Source of the DNA: an uncultured bacterium
GTDB lineage: Bacteria > Bacteroidota > Bacteroidia > Bacteroidales > Bacteroidaceae
Length of the DNA: 64,000 nt
Reading direction: 5' to 3'
NCBI GenBank assembly: GCA_905215555.1
Contig: CAJMQU010000004.1
Location: forward strand, 91,654-155,653
Part shown: positions 27,498 through 36,405 of the stretch, piece after piece
How the letters are laid out: each line of letters begins with the position of its first letter
Position numbering within the stretch: position 1 is the first letter of the stretch
Made by a program: the position numbers and the translations under genes
Notes under the pieces: generated by a model
Told to the model about the DNA's origin: nothing
Seen by the model: only the letters and a program-made list of their open reading frames with translations
The model's database searches: none

Positions 27498-29366
27498 ATG
27501 AAATCACAACTTCTATCTTTATGTATCGGAAGCTTATGCTTTGTAGGCAGTTACTCCCTTAATGCCCAAGAAAGTTGGCAATCACAACTCGTTACTCAGG
27601 ATGAATCCGGAAGCTTGACTTATAAGAAAGATAATGATGGCTTTGTCATTCCTGATTTTAGTCAGGCCGGATACGGAAATGGAAAAGACATTCCTGCGGT
27701 CAGTTTACCGGAACGCACCATTACTCTCAGTCCTTTGGAGGACAAGGAGGCCGACAATACGCAACATATACAGAAAGCCATTGATGAAGCAGGAAAATAT
27801 GCTTTGGACGCAGAGGGTATCAGAGGAGTCGTATTGCTGAAAGCCGGACGATATAATGTGGACGGGACGTTAAATCTGACTTACGACGGAGTCATTCTGC
27901 GTGGCGAAGGTAATTGCTTCTCGGGCAATGATTCTACTGTTCTCTACGGAAGAAATGCTGCTGAAAAGGCTAAACGGCTTATCTTGATGGGAAATTCCTC
28001 CGCACACAATTGGGGAAACGGAAAAGGAGATGCTCCGGTAAATATTGTAACACCAAAGGTGATGCCTGGCGACTATTCCTTTCAGGTGGAAGATGCAAGC
28101 GCCTATCGGACAGGCGACTTGATTTGTATAAAATATCCTACCACAACTGCTTGGCTGGAGGCAGTCTGGTATGGCGGCAATACAAAGCGTAACACAGATG
28201 AAAGCAAGAAATGGAAAACTCAGGATATTGATATTTCCTATCATCGCTACGTCACCAAAGTGGAAGGTAATATGATTGAAGTGGATGCGCCCGTATTTTA
28301 TGCACTCGACGTACAGTATGCACAGGCATATATCTATAAGATACCAAATCCGGGAACAATCCGCCATAATGTAGGGATTGAGAATCTGCACATCTCTTTT
28401 GAAAGGAGTCCGGAGAATTCCACGGCTAACGTCGATCAGAATTGTATCTATATGAGTTCGTTGGAAAATTCATGGGTGAAAGGTGTTTCAATGTCCGGTT
28501 TTGTCCATGCGGGCATTAAAACGACTTCCACTACGAGGAGTACAATTGAAGATTGCTATGCTATTGATCCCTCCGGACTTTGCACAGGCGGTACGTATTA
28601 CAACTTTGAGAATTACCATCGTTCACAACTCATCTTGCTGAAGGACTGTTATGCCCGCAACGGACGTCATCATTATATCTCCAACGGCTGTGCCTCCACC
28701 AGCGGCATTGTAGTGTTGAATTTCCGTTCGGAGCTTTCCCTTGCACAAGCTGAGGGGCACCGGTTGTGGTCGCAGGGGATTCTGTTTGACAACTGGGCTG
28801 AATTGGGAACTATAAAATCGAATGCCGGGAAAATAGGTATGTATCTGCGTGACAATATGGGAAGCGGCCACGGATGGGGAGGCACCAACAGCGTATTCTG
28901 GAATTGTGATGTACAGGACGGTGCCATTTATCTGGATAAAGTGCCTACGGGACAAAACTACGCTATCGGATGCACGGCTAAAACAATACGGAGATACCGC
29001 AACAATATGAGTGAATATACCAATGGATATATAGAAGGGCAGAATCGTAAAGGCCTGCAGCCCGCATCACTCTATGAGGCTCAGAGGGCGGCAAGAGGCA
29101 TCTCTACGGGGATAATGCCTGAAGCAGGCAGAGAAGATATCCCACATATTGTTGTGGAAACAAATCGTGTGAGAGTAAAGTCGCAAAAAGATGCATGGAT
29201 ATCTATTTACACGACTCATGGAAGCACGGTGCAGATGCTCAAATCTTCTTCTGGCAATTGGGTGGAGAGTATGCCATTGAATGATGATTTTTATGTGGTT
29301 CGTGTGCAGGAAGCCGGCCAGAAGGCTTATAGCCGGAAGGTTCTGATAAGAACTGTCGGAAAATAA
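27498..29366 (+). CDS. Secreted right-handed beta-helix protein 3 (GSGHGW family)
   Basis: The 622-residue protein has a signal peptide (about 1-24). The family N-terminal pattern is HIQKAIDEAG, RGVVLLKAGRYNV, DGVILRGEG. It shares H-R-L-W at 421-424 and MGSGHGWGG from residue 454 with its two paralogues. A C-terminal tail (about 555-622) with ISIYTTHGS and DFYVVRVQEAG looks like a small beta-sandwich of the kind seen at the ends of secreted Bacteroidota proteins. Enzyme activity is unknown, and lyase or hydrolase action on the PUL substrate is inferred from fold and context. It shares a unit with the gene at 29405, 38 bp downstream. Confidence 0.65.
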   Translation: MKSQLLSLCIGSLCFVGSYSLNAQESWQSQLVTQDESGSLTYKKDNDGFVIPDFSQAGYGNGKDIPAVSLPERTITLSPLEDKEADNTQHIQKAIDEAGKYALDAEGIRGVVLLKAGRYNVDGTLNLTYDGVILRGEGNCFSGNDSTVLYGRNAAEKAKRLILMGNSSAHNWGNGKGDAPVNIVTPKVMPGDYSFQVEDASAYRTGDLICIKYPTTTAWLEAVWYGGNTKRNTDESKKWKTQDIDISYHRYVTKVEGNMIEVDAPVFYALDVQYAQAYIYKIPNPGTIRHNVGIENLHISFERSPENSTANVDQNCIYMSSLENSWVKGVSMSGFVHAGIKTTSTTRSTIEDCYAIDPSGLCTGGTYYNFENYHRSQLILLKDCYARNGRHHYISNGCASTSGIVVLNFRSELSLAQAEGHRLWSQGILFDNWAELGTIKSNAGKIGMYLRDNMGSGHGWGGTNSVFWNCDVQDGAIYLDKVPTGQNYAIGCTAKTIRRYRNNMSEYTNGYIEGQNRKGLQPASLYEAQRAARGISTGIMPEAGREDIPHIVVETNRVRVKSQKDAWISIYTTHGSTVQMLKSSSGNWVESMPLNDDFYVVRVQEAGQKAYSRKVLIRTVGK

Positions 29367-29404
29367 CGTAACTATGTATTATATCAATAGCAACAAATTT
29401 CTTA

Positions 29405-30526
29405 ATGATTATGACTAAAAGAACTTTTTTCTCGCTCCTGTATGCGCTGATATGCATTGTCAGCTTCGGACAGGAATTCGTACATCCCGGAATGTTACAC
29501 ACGACCTCTGATCTTGAATTCATGAAAGCTAAAGTCCTTGCAGGCGAAGAACCTTGGAAGGAAGCGTGGAACCAGCTCAAGTCATCGGAAATCGCTTCGC
29601 TCAATTACAAACCGACTCCTTTTAAGGTTGTAGATAACGGCCCTTATAACAAACCCGATAATGGAGGGAAAGAGTTTGTACGTGATGGTGCGGCAGCCTA
29701 CACCATGGCTTTGCAATGGTATGTGGAAGGGGATAAAGCTTATGCGGAGAAGGCTATCGAGATATTCAATGCCTGGGCTCAGACTCTTGAATCGGTCGTA
29801 AATCACAACCGTCAATTGAAGGTGGGTACGGCAGGAATCAAATATCTCAATGCTGCCGAGATAATAAAACATACTTATAAAGGCTGGAATGCCAAAGATC
29901 GTAAAGCATTTGAAGATATGGTCATCAACGTCTGGTACCCGGTGATAAAGGACTGGACGCCTCGTTATAATGGCAATTGGGATGCTGCCAACGGACAAAC
30001 ACTTATGTGTATCGGCATCTTCCTCGACCGGCGGGATATTTTTGACACTGCCTGTAAGCAGCTGACCGATGGTGATACGAATGGTGCTATCAAAAACTAT
30101 TTTTATGAAAGCGGACAATGCCAGGAGAGTGGGCGTGACCAACAACACGTACAGATGGGTCTTGCTTTCCTTGCCTGTGCCGCCGAAATTGCCTGGAATC
30201 AAGATATAGACTTATATGGAGCGTTTGACAATCGCCTCTACAAAGGATTTGAGTACACGGCCCGATACATGTCGGGCGAAGAAGTTCCTCATGTACAGTA
30301 TATCACTTGGTTTGGAAAGCCGGTCTATGGACCTGAGATCTCATCCAAACAACGGGAGAAAATCTGTCCAGCCTGGGAACGGGCTTACCATCATTATCAT
30401 GACCGCAAAGGCATGGATATGCCGTACACTCGTAAAATGATTCAAAAAAGTCGTCCGGAAGGAACGGTCAACCAATCGTTTATGCCTTGGGCGTCGCTGA
30501 CTAGCGCAGGTTTCCCTGCCCGATAA
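29405..30526 (+). CDS. Secreted alginate-lyase-superfamily protein
   Basis: The 373-residue protein has a signal peptide (about 1-22) and an alpha/alpha-toroid sequence of the alginate_lyase type. The N-terminal FVHPGMLHTTSDLEFMKAKV is common in this superfamily. Conserved-looking patches are NGNWDAANGQ near residue 199 and QCQESGRDQQHVQMG near residue 238, where the Arg and His are candidate catalytic residues. It differs strongly from the PL38-like protein at 2602, so it probably cleaves a different linkage. No characterised family is assigned. The start may be the ATG at 29411. It is the last gene of the first PUL. Confidence 0.6.
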   Translation: MIMTKRTFFSLLYALICIVSFGQEFVHPGMLHTTSDLEFMKAKVLAGEEPWKEAWNQLKSSEIASLNYKPTPFKVVDNGPYNKPDNGGKEFVRDGAAAYTMALQWYVEGDKAYAEKAIEIFNAWAQTLESVVNHNRQLKVGTAGIKYLNAAEIIKHTYKGWNAKDRKAFEDMVINVWYPVIKDWTPRYNGNWDAANGQTLMCIGIFLDRRDIFDTACKQLTDGDTNGAIKNYFYESGQCQESGRDQQHVQMGLAFLACAAEIAWNQDIDLYGAFDNRLYKGFEYTARYMSGEEVPHVQYITWFGKPVYGPEISSKQREKICPAWERAYHHYHDRKGMDMPYTRKMIQKSRPEGTVNQSFMPWASLTSAGFPAR

Positions 30527-30701
30527 GGCGTTCTTTTATAGAATAGAGTTGTGCATGTTTCGAACAAATTTTAATGAGAACAAATCTTAATGCACGAGAT
30601 ATAACAGATAGATAACCTTTTATCTGTTTTAAGGATTCTCCATAATAATCATATACTAATTTCTAGTAATTATTTATTTGAAGAATTGCTTTATAAAAGA
30701 T

Positions 30702-30731
30702 GAGGCTATTTTGGATTACCAAAATAGCCTC
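30702..30731. terminator. Bidirectional-type terminator hairpin between PULs
   Basis: Thirteen-bp perfect arms GAGGCTATTTTGG (30702-30714) and CCAAAATAGCCTC (30719-30731) around ATTA lie between convergent genes. A T-rich run follows on the minus strand, so it best serves the GH27 gene. Confidence 0.75.
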
Positions 30732-30774
30732 AAAAGGTCGATAAGGTATTCTAAAAAAATAGCTAATATACAAT

Positions 30775-32382
30775 TTATCTGCCTGACGTAGCCTGTAGGC
30801 GACTGTTACCAGGATATATTTTGATCAAACGAACGCCATGTGGGGATATATCTGTCGTAAACTCTTTGTCTGATGTTGCAATATCTTGTTGACGCCATAA
30901 ATCACGTATTTTTTGTTCGCCTCTTATACCTAAATGCTTCCAGGTGACAGTAGCTTTTTCGTGTCGCTCGCCACGATTAAATAAACCTACAGCCATAGAA
31001 CCATCTTCCATTGGTTTAGCATAAATCACTACAGAAGCTTTTTCTGTAACCACTGTTCCTTGTTTGCCAAGTGGGTCCTGATTCACTTCAATCACTTCAT
31101 TATTTGTAAGTAAACTAATTGTGAAATCATCCAATTGGGCCATGTCACAACCTATTAATAGGGGAGCAGATAGTAATGCCCATAAACTGATATGCGTATA
31201 TTGTTCATCTGCCGTCAAACGGGTATAGTGTAAACGAGGCCCCCAACCTACCATACCCACTACTAGCATATCAGGATCAGGCCAATGTCCAGGACCAGTA
31301 TAAGCTGCCCATTTAGTCTGATTAAATCCTAAGCGACTCATACTCTCCCAGGTATCTCTGATATCACCAGTAGTACGCCAACAGTTGGCCATCTTTTCCC
31401 ATTGGGCAGCATCTCCCCAGGGAGCGCTGTTTGAAAGGCTGAAAACCACATCACGTTTGTGGGAACGCAATGCTTCCATCATTTCTTTTACATGGTATAC
31501 ATCATTCGGATTCCAGTCATACTTTAGATAGTCCATGCCCCAGTCTATCCACTGCCGAACATCATTCTTTACAAAAGAATATTTCCCATGATGATAGTTG
31601 ACACTGTGTTTCGTTTTCTTACTTGGATCAACATAACGATAGTGTTCGTTGGCATAGTCTTTTACCCAGTCATAAGTGCCATCGGCATTGTCGCTATAGG
31701 AACCTAGATGTCCCGCATATGTACCTACCCATGGACCTGAATAAATACCAATCTTCAATCCCATGTTATGTATTTCATCCGCTAATGCTTTCATGTCCGG
31801 AAATTTACTATTTGTCATTACTCCCTGATATTTACCTCCACGCAATCCTTGCCAGCCATCGTCTATGTTGATATATTGCCATCCGTAATTAATCAGTCCT
31901 TTTTCCACCATCGCTTTTGCTGAACTAAGTACTTTTTCCTGACTGACTGCATTTCCCCAACAATTCCAGCTGTTCCATCCCATCGGTGGAGTTAAAGCCA
32001 GTTTATCTCCTACTACAATCTTGAAATCACGCTTCGCCTCACCCAAAGGATTTTTAGCGATAAACGTTACTATATATTCACCCGCTTTTTTGATGCTTCC
32101 GGTTATTTGTCCTGTTTCTGAATTTACTTTCAAGCCTTTGGGTAAATTCTCTACTGCAAAACTCATAGGACGAATACCAGTAGCCGGAATCGTATACAGG
32201 AAGTGAGAACCGGGGCGAATTCCGAATACCGTTGCACCATTGATACGAGGAGTATTAGGGGCTTTGGGGGTTAATATATACTTTGATAAAGTATCAGGCA
32301 CAGAACTTGTTTGTCCACAAATCATGTTGGAAGCTTCCAAAAGCCCCATAGCTATAAATAAAATAAAAGTCTTTTTTTTCAT
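30775..32382 (-). CDS. Secreted GH27 alpha-galactosidase-like enzyme
   Basis: The 535-residue protein has a signal peptide (about 1-24), an N-terminal Ig-like (putative-Ig) domain (about 40-125) and a GH27 TIM barrel starting at LTPPMGWNSWNCWG near residue 130. The nucleophile is Asp289 in YLKYDW, and the acid/base is Asp340 in TTGDIRDTW. A C-terminal beta-sandwich ends the protein. GH27 members are retaining alpha-galactosidases, and some use beta-L-arabinopyranose or alpha-GalNAc. It is downstream of the SusC-3 operon on the same strand but separated by a hairpin, so its expression may be partly attenuated. Confidence 0.85.
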   Translation of the reverse strand: MKKKTFILFIAMGLLEASNMICGQTSSVPDTLSKYILTPKAPNTPRINGATVFGIRPGSHFLYTIPATGIRPMSFAVENLPKGLKVNSETGQITGSIKKAGEYIVTFIAKNPLGEAKRDFKIVVGDKLALTPPMGWNSWNCWGNAVSQEKVLSSAKAMVEKGLINYGWQYINIDDGWQGLRGGKYQGVMTNSKFPDMKALADEIHNMGLKIGIYSGPWVGTYAGHLGSYSDNADGTYDWVKDYANEHYRYVDPSKKTKHSVNYHHGKYSFVKNDVRQWIDWGMDYLKYDWNPNDVYHVKEMMEALRSHKRDVVFSLSNSAPWGDAAQWEKMANCWRTTGDIRDTWESMSRLGFNQTKWAAYTGPGHWPDPDMLVVGMVGWGPRLHYTRLTADEQYTHISLWALLSAPLLIGCDMAQLDDFTISLLTNNEVIEVNQDPLGKQGTVVTEKASVVIYAKPMEDGSMAVGLFNRGERHEKATVTWKHLGIRGEQKIRDLWRQQDIATSDKEFTTDISPHGVRLIKIYPGNSRLQATSGR

Positions 32383-32411
32383 CTATTTTTTATATTAATG
32401 ATAAATAGGAA

Positions 32412-32445
32412 GTTTCCGGATTAAAGATGTCCTTAGTCCGGAAAC
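32412..32445 (-). terminator. Hairpin between SusE-like gene and GH27
   Basis: GTTTCCGGA (32412-32420) and TCCGGAAAC (32437-32445) pair perfectly. On the minus strand the hairpin is followed by a moderately T-rich stretch. It may be a terminator or an attenuator that lowers GH27 expression. Confidence 0.55.
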
Positions 32446-32462
32446 TATCAATAAACTATGGC

Positions 32463-33173
32463 TCATTCAACTATTGTGAATTCATTATATTCTGTAAAGA
32501 AAAGGTCTATAGCAGTTGTTTCCGGCCGAAAAACACTGCGATAGCGTACTTTGGATCCGGCTTTTACATTTTCAATGGAACAACTAACTTCATTGGGAAG
32601 TAGTTGTATCATATTTTCCTCACCATTTTCTTGAATATAGTGGATTTCCGTATTCAATATCTGAATAGAACCAGTACGTAGCCAGCCTATAGTGAGCGTA
32701 CCATTTTCATACGTATGGTTTATCATCCGCCTATTCAGGATAGATTCCTGATAATTATTACCATAGGCACTGCATAAAGATTCTACAGGCAATGATTTGT
32801 ACTTCATATTAGCATCGTAAATGATGAATCTGAAAGTCATTGCTGTCCCTTCATTCACATTAGGAATTCTTATCAATATGGAATCTGAACGCAATGGACG
32901 TTCTGGATCTCTTTCCAAAGGTACACAAATAGAATCTGTTCCGCCATTGTATTTCACTACTAAATTTTTGGCTCTTACATCGGAGAACCAAAGGCCTGCT
33001 TCAATCCTATTTTTTCCTGCATACATATGCACGGAATCAATCTTACCTAAATAGATTTGTTCACCTCTTTCTAAATAGGGCTCATGAAGGTGATTGATAT
33101 CTGTACAAGAGAGGCACATCCCCAAAACTGTCAGGGCAATGAATGCTGTATAAATTTTAGTTTTCATCATCAT
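32463..33173 (-). CDS. DUF4998-like surface lipoprotein (SusE/F position)
   Basis: The roughly 236-residue protein is predicted to start at one of three successive ATGs (33173 preferred), 4 bp after the upstream stop. A longer frame to 33200 would overlap the upstream gene. The lipoprotein signal ends in Cys near residue 22 (GMCLSCTDINHLH). The beta-rich remainder resembles DUF4998 domains found next to SusD genes. It is the last gene of the SusC-3/SusD-3 operon and probably binds glycan at the surface. Confidence 0.6.
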   Translation of the reverse strand: MMMKTKIYTAFIALTVLGMCLSCTDINHLHEPYLERGEQIYLGKIDSVHMYAGKNRIEAGLWFSDVRAKNLVVKYNGGTDSICVPLERDPERPLRSDSILIRIPNVNEGTAMTFRFIIYDANMKYKSLPVESLCSAYGNNYQESILNRRMINHTYENGTLTIGWLRTGSIQILNTEIHYIQENGEENMIQLLPNEVSCSIENVKAGSKVRYRSVFRPETTAIDLFFTEYNEFTIVE

Positions 33174-33177
33174 TGTT

Positions 33178-34416
33178 TCAATTAGTTTCTTCTTTACCAT
33201 AATAAGTGAGTTCTGCTATATGAACGAAGTCTGTTACTCCTCCCCATGTTTCCAGTACTTCAAGGCGTATCCAACGCACGGCTGGTGCATCAATTGGGAT
33301 CAGAACATCTTCTCCTTCAAGACCGCCCAACTGTTGGTCGTCAGCATTGGTTGAACCGAGAGGTAATCCCGAAGGCTTAACAGAGGTAAATTCTGTCAAC
33401 AAAATCCAGTCGTTACTTGGTTCTGTTATATCTAACTGAGCGCCATCAGTCGTCGGAGTTCCCCATACGCGGAAGCGTTTAGGATTGCCATGAGCATACA
33501 AATATTGCCACTTGGTTCCTCCTGAGCGTTGATAGTATTTGATACGGCTCAGTTTAACTAAGCGTCCTAAGTTCATTCCCAAATTGATTGGAGAGCTCAA
33601 ACCTACTTTTGTATGATAATGGTCATTATTTGTCCCCCATGAACCATTCCATAATTTAGGCCAGTCAGAACTGCTACTGTATCTTCCTGGATCACCATAA
33701 CCTGGTATGATATACTTGGCATATCTGTCTGATGGGATTTTAGTTTCATATATAGGGAAATATAATGAATCCTTTACAGCAGTTTGGTTACCCCAATGAT
33801 CTGAAATGACAACGGCAAAACGTCTCCCTTCAGTTTCTGAAGTCTCTGTGGAATATCCACGGATATATCCTTGGCCAATTTTTGAATTAGAGTAAAAATT
33901 TTGTGCTGTTATCATTTGGCCGTGTTCGTCTGGTGTAGTTACAGTAATGGTAATATCTACCCGTTCTTTATTTTCCCAATTGAATGCTAATCCGCCAAAG
34001 TCACTAGTTACTTTCATTTGGTTAAAGATCTCGTAAATAGGATTATCTGTCGGAGATATTTTCACTACTATCGGTTCTGATTCATTCCCGCTTCTATCGA
34101 CGGCAACTAGAGTGATGTCATGTTGAGCAGCTTTCCCAAATCCAACAACTTCCAGCTCATTGATATATGCCGAAGCTTTTACTTCCATGTTTGTACCGTC
34201 ATTCAGTTTATATGTGGCTTTCACATAGAGTAAATCTTCATCTACAGGCAGATCATAAGTGATTAATGCCTTGCCAGCACCATTTACAACATTACAATTA
34301 CTTATTATGCCTGGTGCTATGTTATCTGTCGCAAATTGCGCTTTCTCAACTTCTGCACAAGAAATGGCGAGTAAGAGAGCAAATAACAAACTTATTGTTT
34401 TGAATAGATGTTTCAT
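33178..34416 (-). CDS. SusF-like glycan-binding lipoprotein (DUF4959/DUF5126/DUF5000 type)
   Basis: The 412-residue protein starts at MKHLFKTISLLF, because the 13 extra residues of the longer frame would overlap the SusD-3 stop. The lipobox Cys is near residue 20 (LLAISCAEVE). Two fibronectin/Ig-like domains (about 30-115 and 120-225) are followed by a discoidin-like F5/8 domain (about 240-410), with PKRFRVWGTP, VRWIRLEVLETWGG and HIAELTYYG. This is the usual layout of DUF4959-DUF5126-DUF5000 proteins beside SusCD pairs. It probably binds glycan at the cell surface. Confidence 0.75.
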   Translation of the reverse strand: MKHLFKTISLLFALLLAISCAEVEKAQFATDNIAPGIISNCNVVNGAGKALITYDLPVDEDLLYVKATYKLNDGTNMEVKASAYINELEVVGFGKAAQHDITLVAVDRSGNESEPIVVKISPTDNPIYEIFNQMKVTSDFGGLAFNWENKERVDITITVTTPDEHGQMITAQNFYSNSKIGQGYIRGYSTETSETEGRRFAVVISDHWGNQTAVKDSLYFPIYETKIPSDRYAKYIIPGYGDPGRYSSSSDWPKLWNGSWGTNNDHYHTKVGLSSPINLGMNLGRLVKLSRIKYYQRSGGTKWQYLYAHGNPKRFRVWGTPTTDGAQLDITEPSNDWILLTEFTSVKPSGLPLGSTNADDQQLGGLEGEDVLIPIDAPAVRWIRLEVLETWGGVTDFVHIAELTYYGKEETN

Positions 34417-34448
34417 TGTATATCTATTTTTATAACTAACATTTATTT

Positions 34449-36392
34449 TTACCATCCTGGATTTTGTACTAGATTCGGATTCCCCAGAATATCAGATTCT
34501 CTAATGGGATATAAATAATCTTTAGCCCCAAATTGCGGTTTGAAGAGATTAGTCACCGTATAATATTCTTCGGCTTCTATTCCTTCAACATACCATCCTT
34601 GTACAGGTTCGTTCATATAAGTTGTCATCAATTTCCAGCGACGTTTATCATAATATGTTTGTCCTTCAAATGCCAATTCTATTAAACGTTCTCTACGGAT
34701 AATATCACGCATGCCGGCTTTTGTCTCATATTTACTTTTGAACTGACTCATCGCATATGTATCCCAAGTTTCTTTGATACCTTTGAGCCCTGCTCTTATA
34801 CGGATTTTGTCTATATATTCGATGGATATTTTGTCAGAAGGAGAGTTATCGTTGGGTAGACATTCATTGATAGCCTCTGCATATAATAAGTACAAATCGC
34901 CTAAACGCATGATAGGAAATGGATAGCGATAACCTGCCCATGCTCCAGAATTATTAACAGAACATTCAGAAGAAACTGTTTTCTTATCAAAATATCCTGT
35001 ACCAGAATAGTTCATTATACCGTTTTTACCTGCTGCTTCCATGTTGCGACTGAATATTTTATGTTGTTTAGTTTCATCATTTTCTAAGCCATCAACACCT
35101 TTCAAATACAGTAGACCTCTATCAAAACCAACATTGGCATAGAAACGGGGTTCACGATTCAGATGTAGATAGGCTGTTTGTTCACCTACAACAGCATAAA
35201 ACTTATGGTCTTCAGGAATAGTTGTTAACTTATAACGGTTATTATAGTCCCATGTGGCGTCTTCATCAATGGGAAGTCCGTTCTTTGTATAGTAATTTTC
35301 TACTGTGCGAAGTGTAGGGCCATGCTGCGAGTTGGCACCAGCTGTACGGAATGTTGTCTGATTAATGGTGATTAGTTTATTACGTTCGAAGCCTTGGATA
35401 TCATTCCGGCTGTCACCCCATATCAATTCTTTATTCCATTTTTCAGTCATCACTTTATTCAGTGCATTCAGTAAGCGAGTTTCGGCTGTCATCTTAGATG
35501 GAGCTATATAATCATTCACTGTATATAAGGATCTTTCACCAGGACCACCTAGTTCTACATCGCAGAATTCAATAGCTTCCTTACAAGCTTGGCGTGCCCT
35601 TTCCCATTTCTTCTGATCATATTCGGAATTAATTAACTGTATGCCACGATTATCTTTAAAGTTAGTATAATCAGAATTCCCATTGAATAAAGGGCTGGCT
35701 GCTGTCACCAATATCTTAGCTTTCATGGCATAAGCAACAGCTCCTGTGATACGTCCATCCTCAGCTATGTTGTTCTCCACTTTGGGAGGCAGGTCGTCTT
35801 TTGCTTCATCAAGCAACTGTACAATGTAGTTCACGACTTCATCAAACGGTTCACGATAAACACGCATGTCTTTTTCATCTGCCTCTATTGAAATATTCTC
35901 CTTAATCAATGGAATAGGACCATAGAGTTGAGCCAGAAACCAATGATAATAAGCTTTCAAGAATTTTACTTCAGCTATCCACTGCGCTCTTTGACCTGTA
36001 TCTAGGTCTTTTACTAACTCTATATTTTCGAGGAATATATTACAATTACGAAGTGCTTCATAAAGTTTTTTTCCACCATTGGTACCATCCCAGTAATTGA
36101 AATTCGGAGAAGAGATATTATTACCTATATTCATCTGATAATACTGAGTATTCCCCAATACATATGGGCAATTCCACACCTCTTCTCCACCATTTAGTCC
36201 CGGATTGTTTGCTACATTGACCCAGTTGGGCAAATAAGAATAACAAGTGTATAAGTATTTTTCCGCCTCTACTTTATTGCGGAATGCATACTCTATTGTA
36301 GGCATATTATCGGGAACTACATCCAGATAATCACACGAGCTGAAGGAAGCTGCCGCCAACATTAAAGTTACTATATAATTTCTTTTTTTCAT
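34449..36392 (-). CDS. SusD-like surface glycan-binding lipoprotein 3
   Basis: The 647-residue protein has a lipoprotein signal with Cys at about residue 20 (AASFSSCDYLDVVPD). SusD features are EVKFLKAYYHWFLAQLYGPIP near residue 148 and RRERLIELAFEGQTYYDKRR near residue 565. It is long for a SusD. It follows SusC-3 with a 13-bp gap and works as its lid. The operon order SusC, SusD, SusF-like, SusE-like is standard. Confidence 0.95.
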   Translation of the reverse strand: MKKRNYIVTLMLAAASFSSCDYLDVVPDNMPTIEYAFRNKVEAEKYLYTCYSYLPNWVNVANNPGLNGGEEVWNCPYVLGNTQYYQMNIGNNISSPNFNYWDGTNGGKKLYEALRNCNIFLENIELVKDLDTGQRAQWIAEVKFLKAYYHWFLAQLYGPIPLIKENISIEADEKDMRVYREPFDEVVNYIVQLLDEAKDDLPPKVENNIAEDGRITGAVAYAMKAKILVTAASPLFNGNSDYTNFKDNRGIQLINSEYDQKKWERARQACKEAIEFCDVELGGPGERSLYTVNDYIAPSKMTAETRLLNALNKVMTEKWNKELIWGDSRNDIQGFERNKLITINQTTFRTAGANSQHGPTLRTVENYYTKNGLPIDEDATWDYNNRYKLTTIPEDHKFYAVVGEQTAYLHLNREPRFYANVGFDRGLLYLKGVDGLENDETKQHKIFSRNMEAAGKNGIMNYSGTGYFDKKTVSSECSVNNSGAWAGYRYPFPIMRLGDLYLLYAEAINECLPNDNSPSDKISIEYIDKIRIRAGLKGIKETWDTYAMSQFKSKYETKAGMRDIIRRERLIELAFEGQTYYDKRRWKLMTTYMNEPVQGWYVEGIEAEEYYTVTNLFKPQFGAKDYLYPIRESDILGNPNLVQNPGW

Positions 36393-36405
36393 AACTATCT
36401 ATTAT

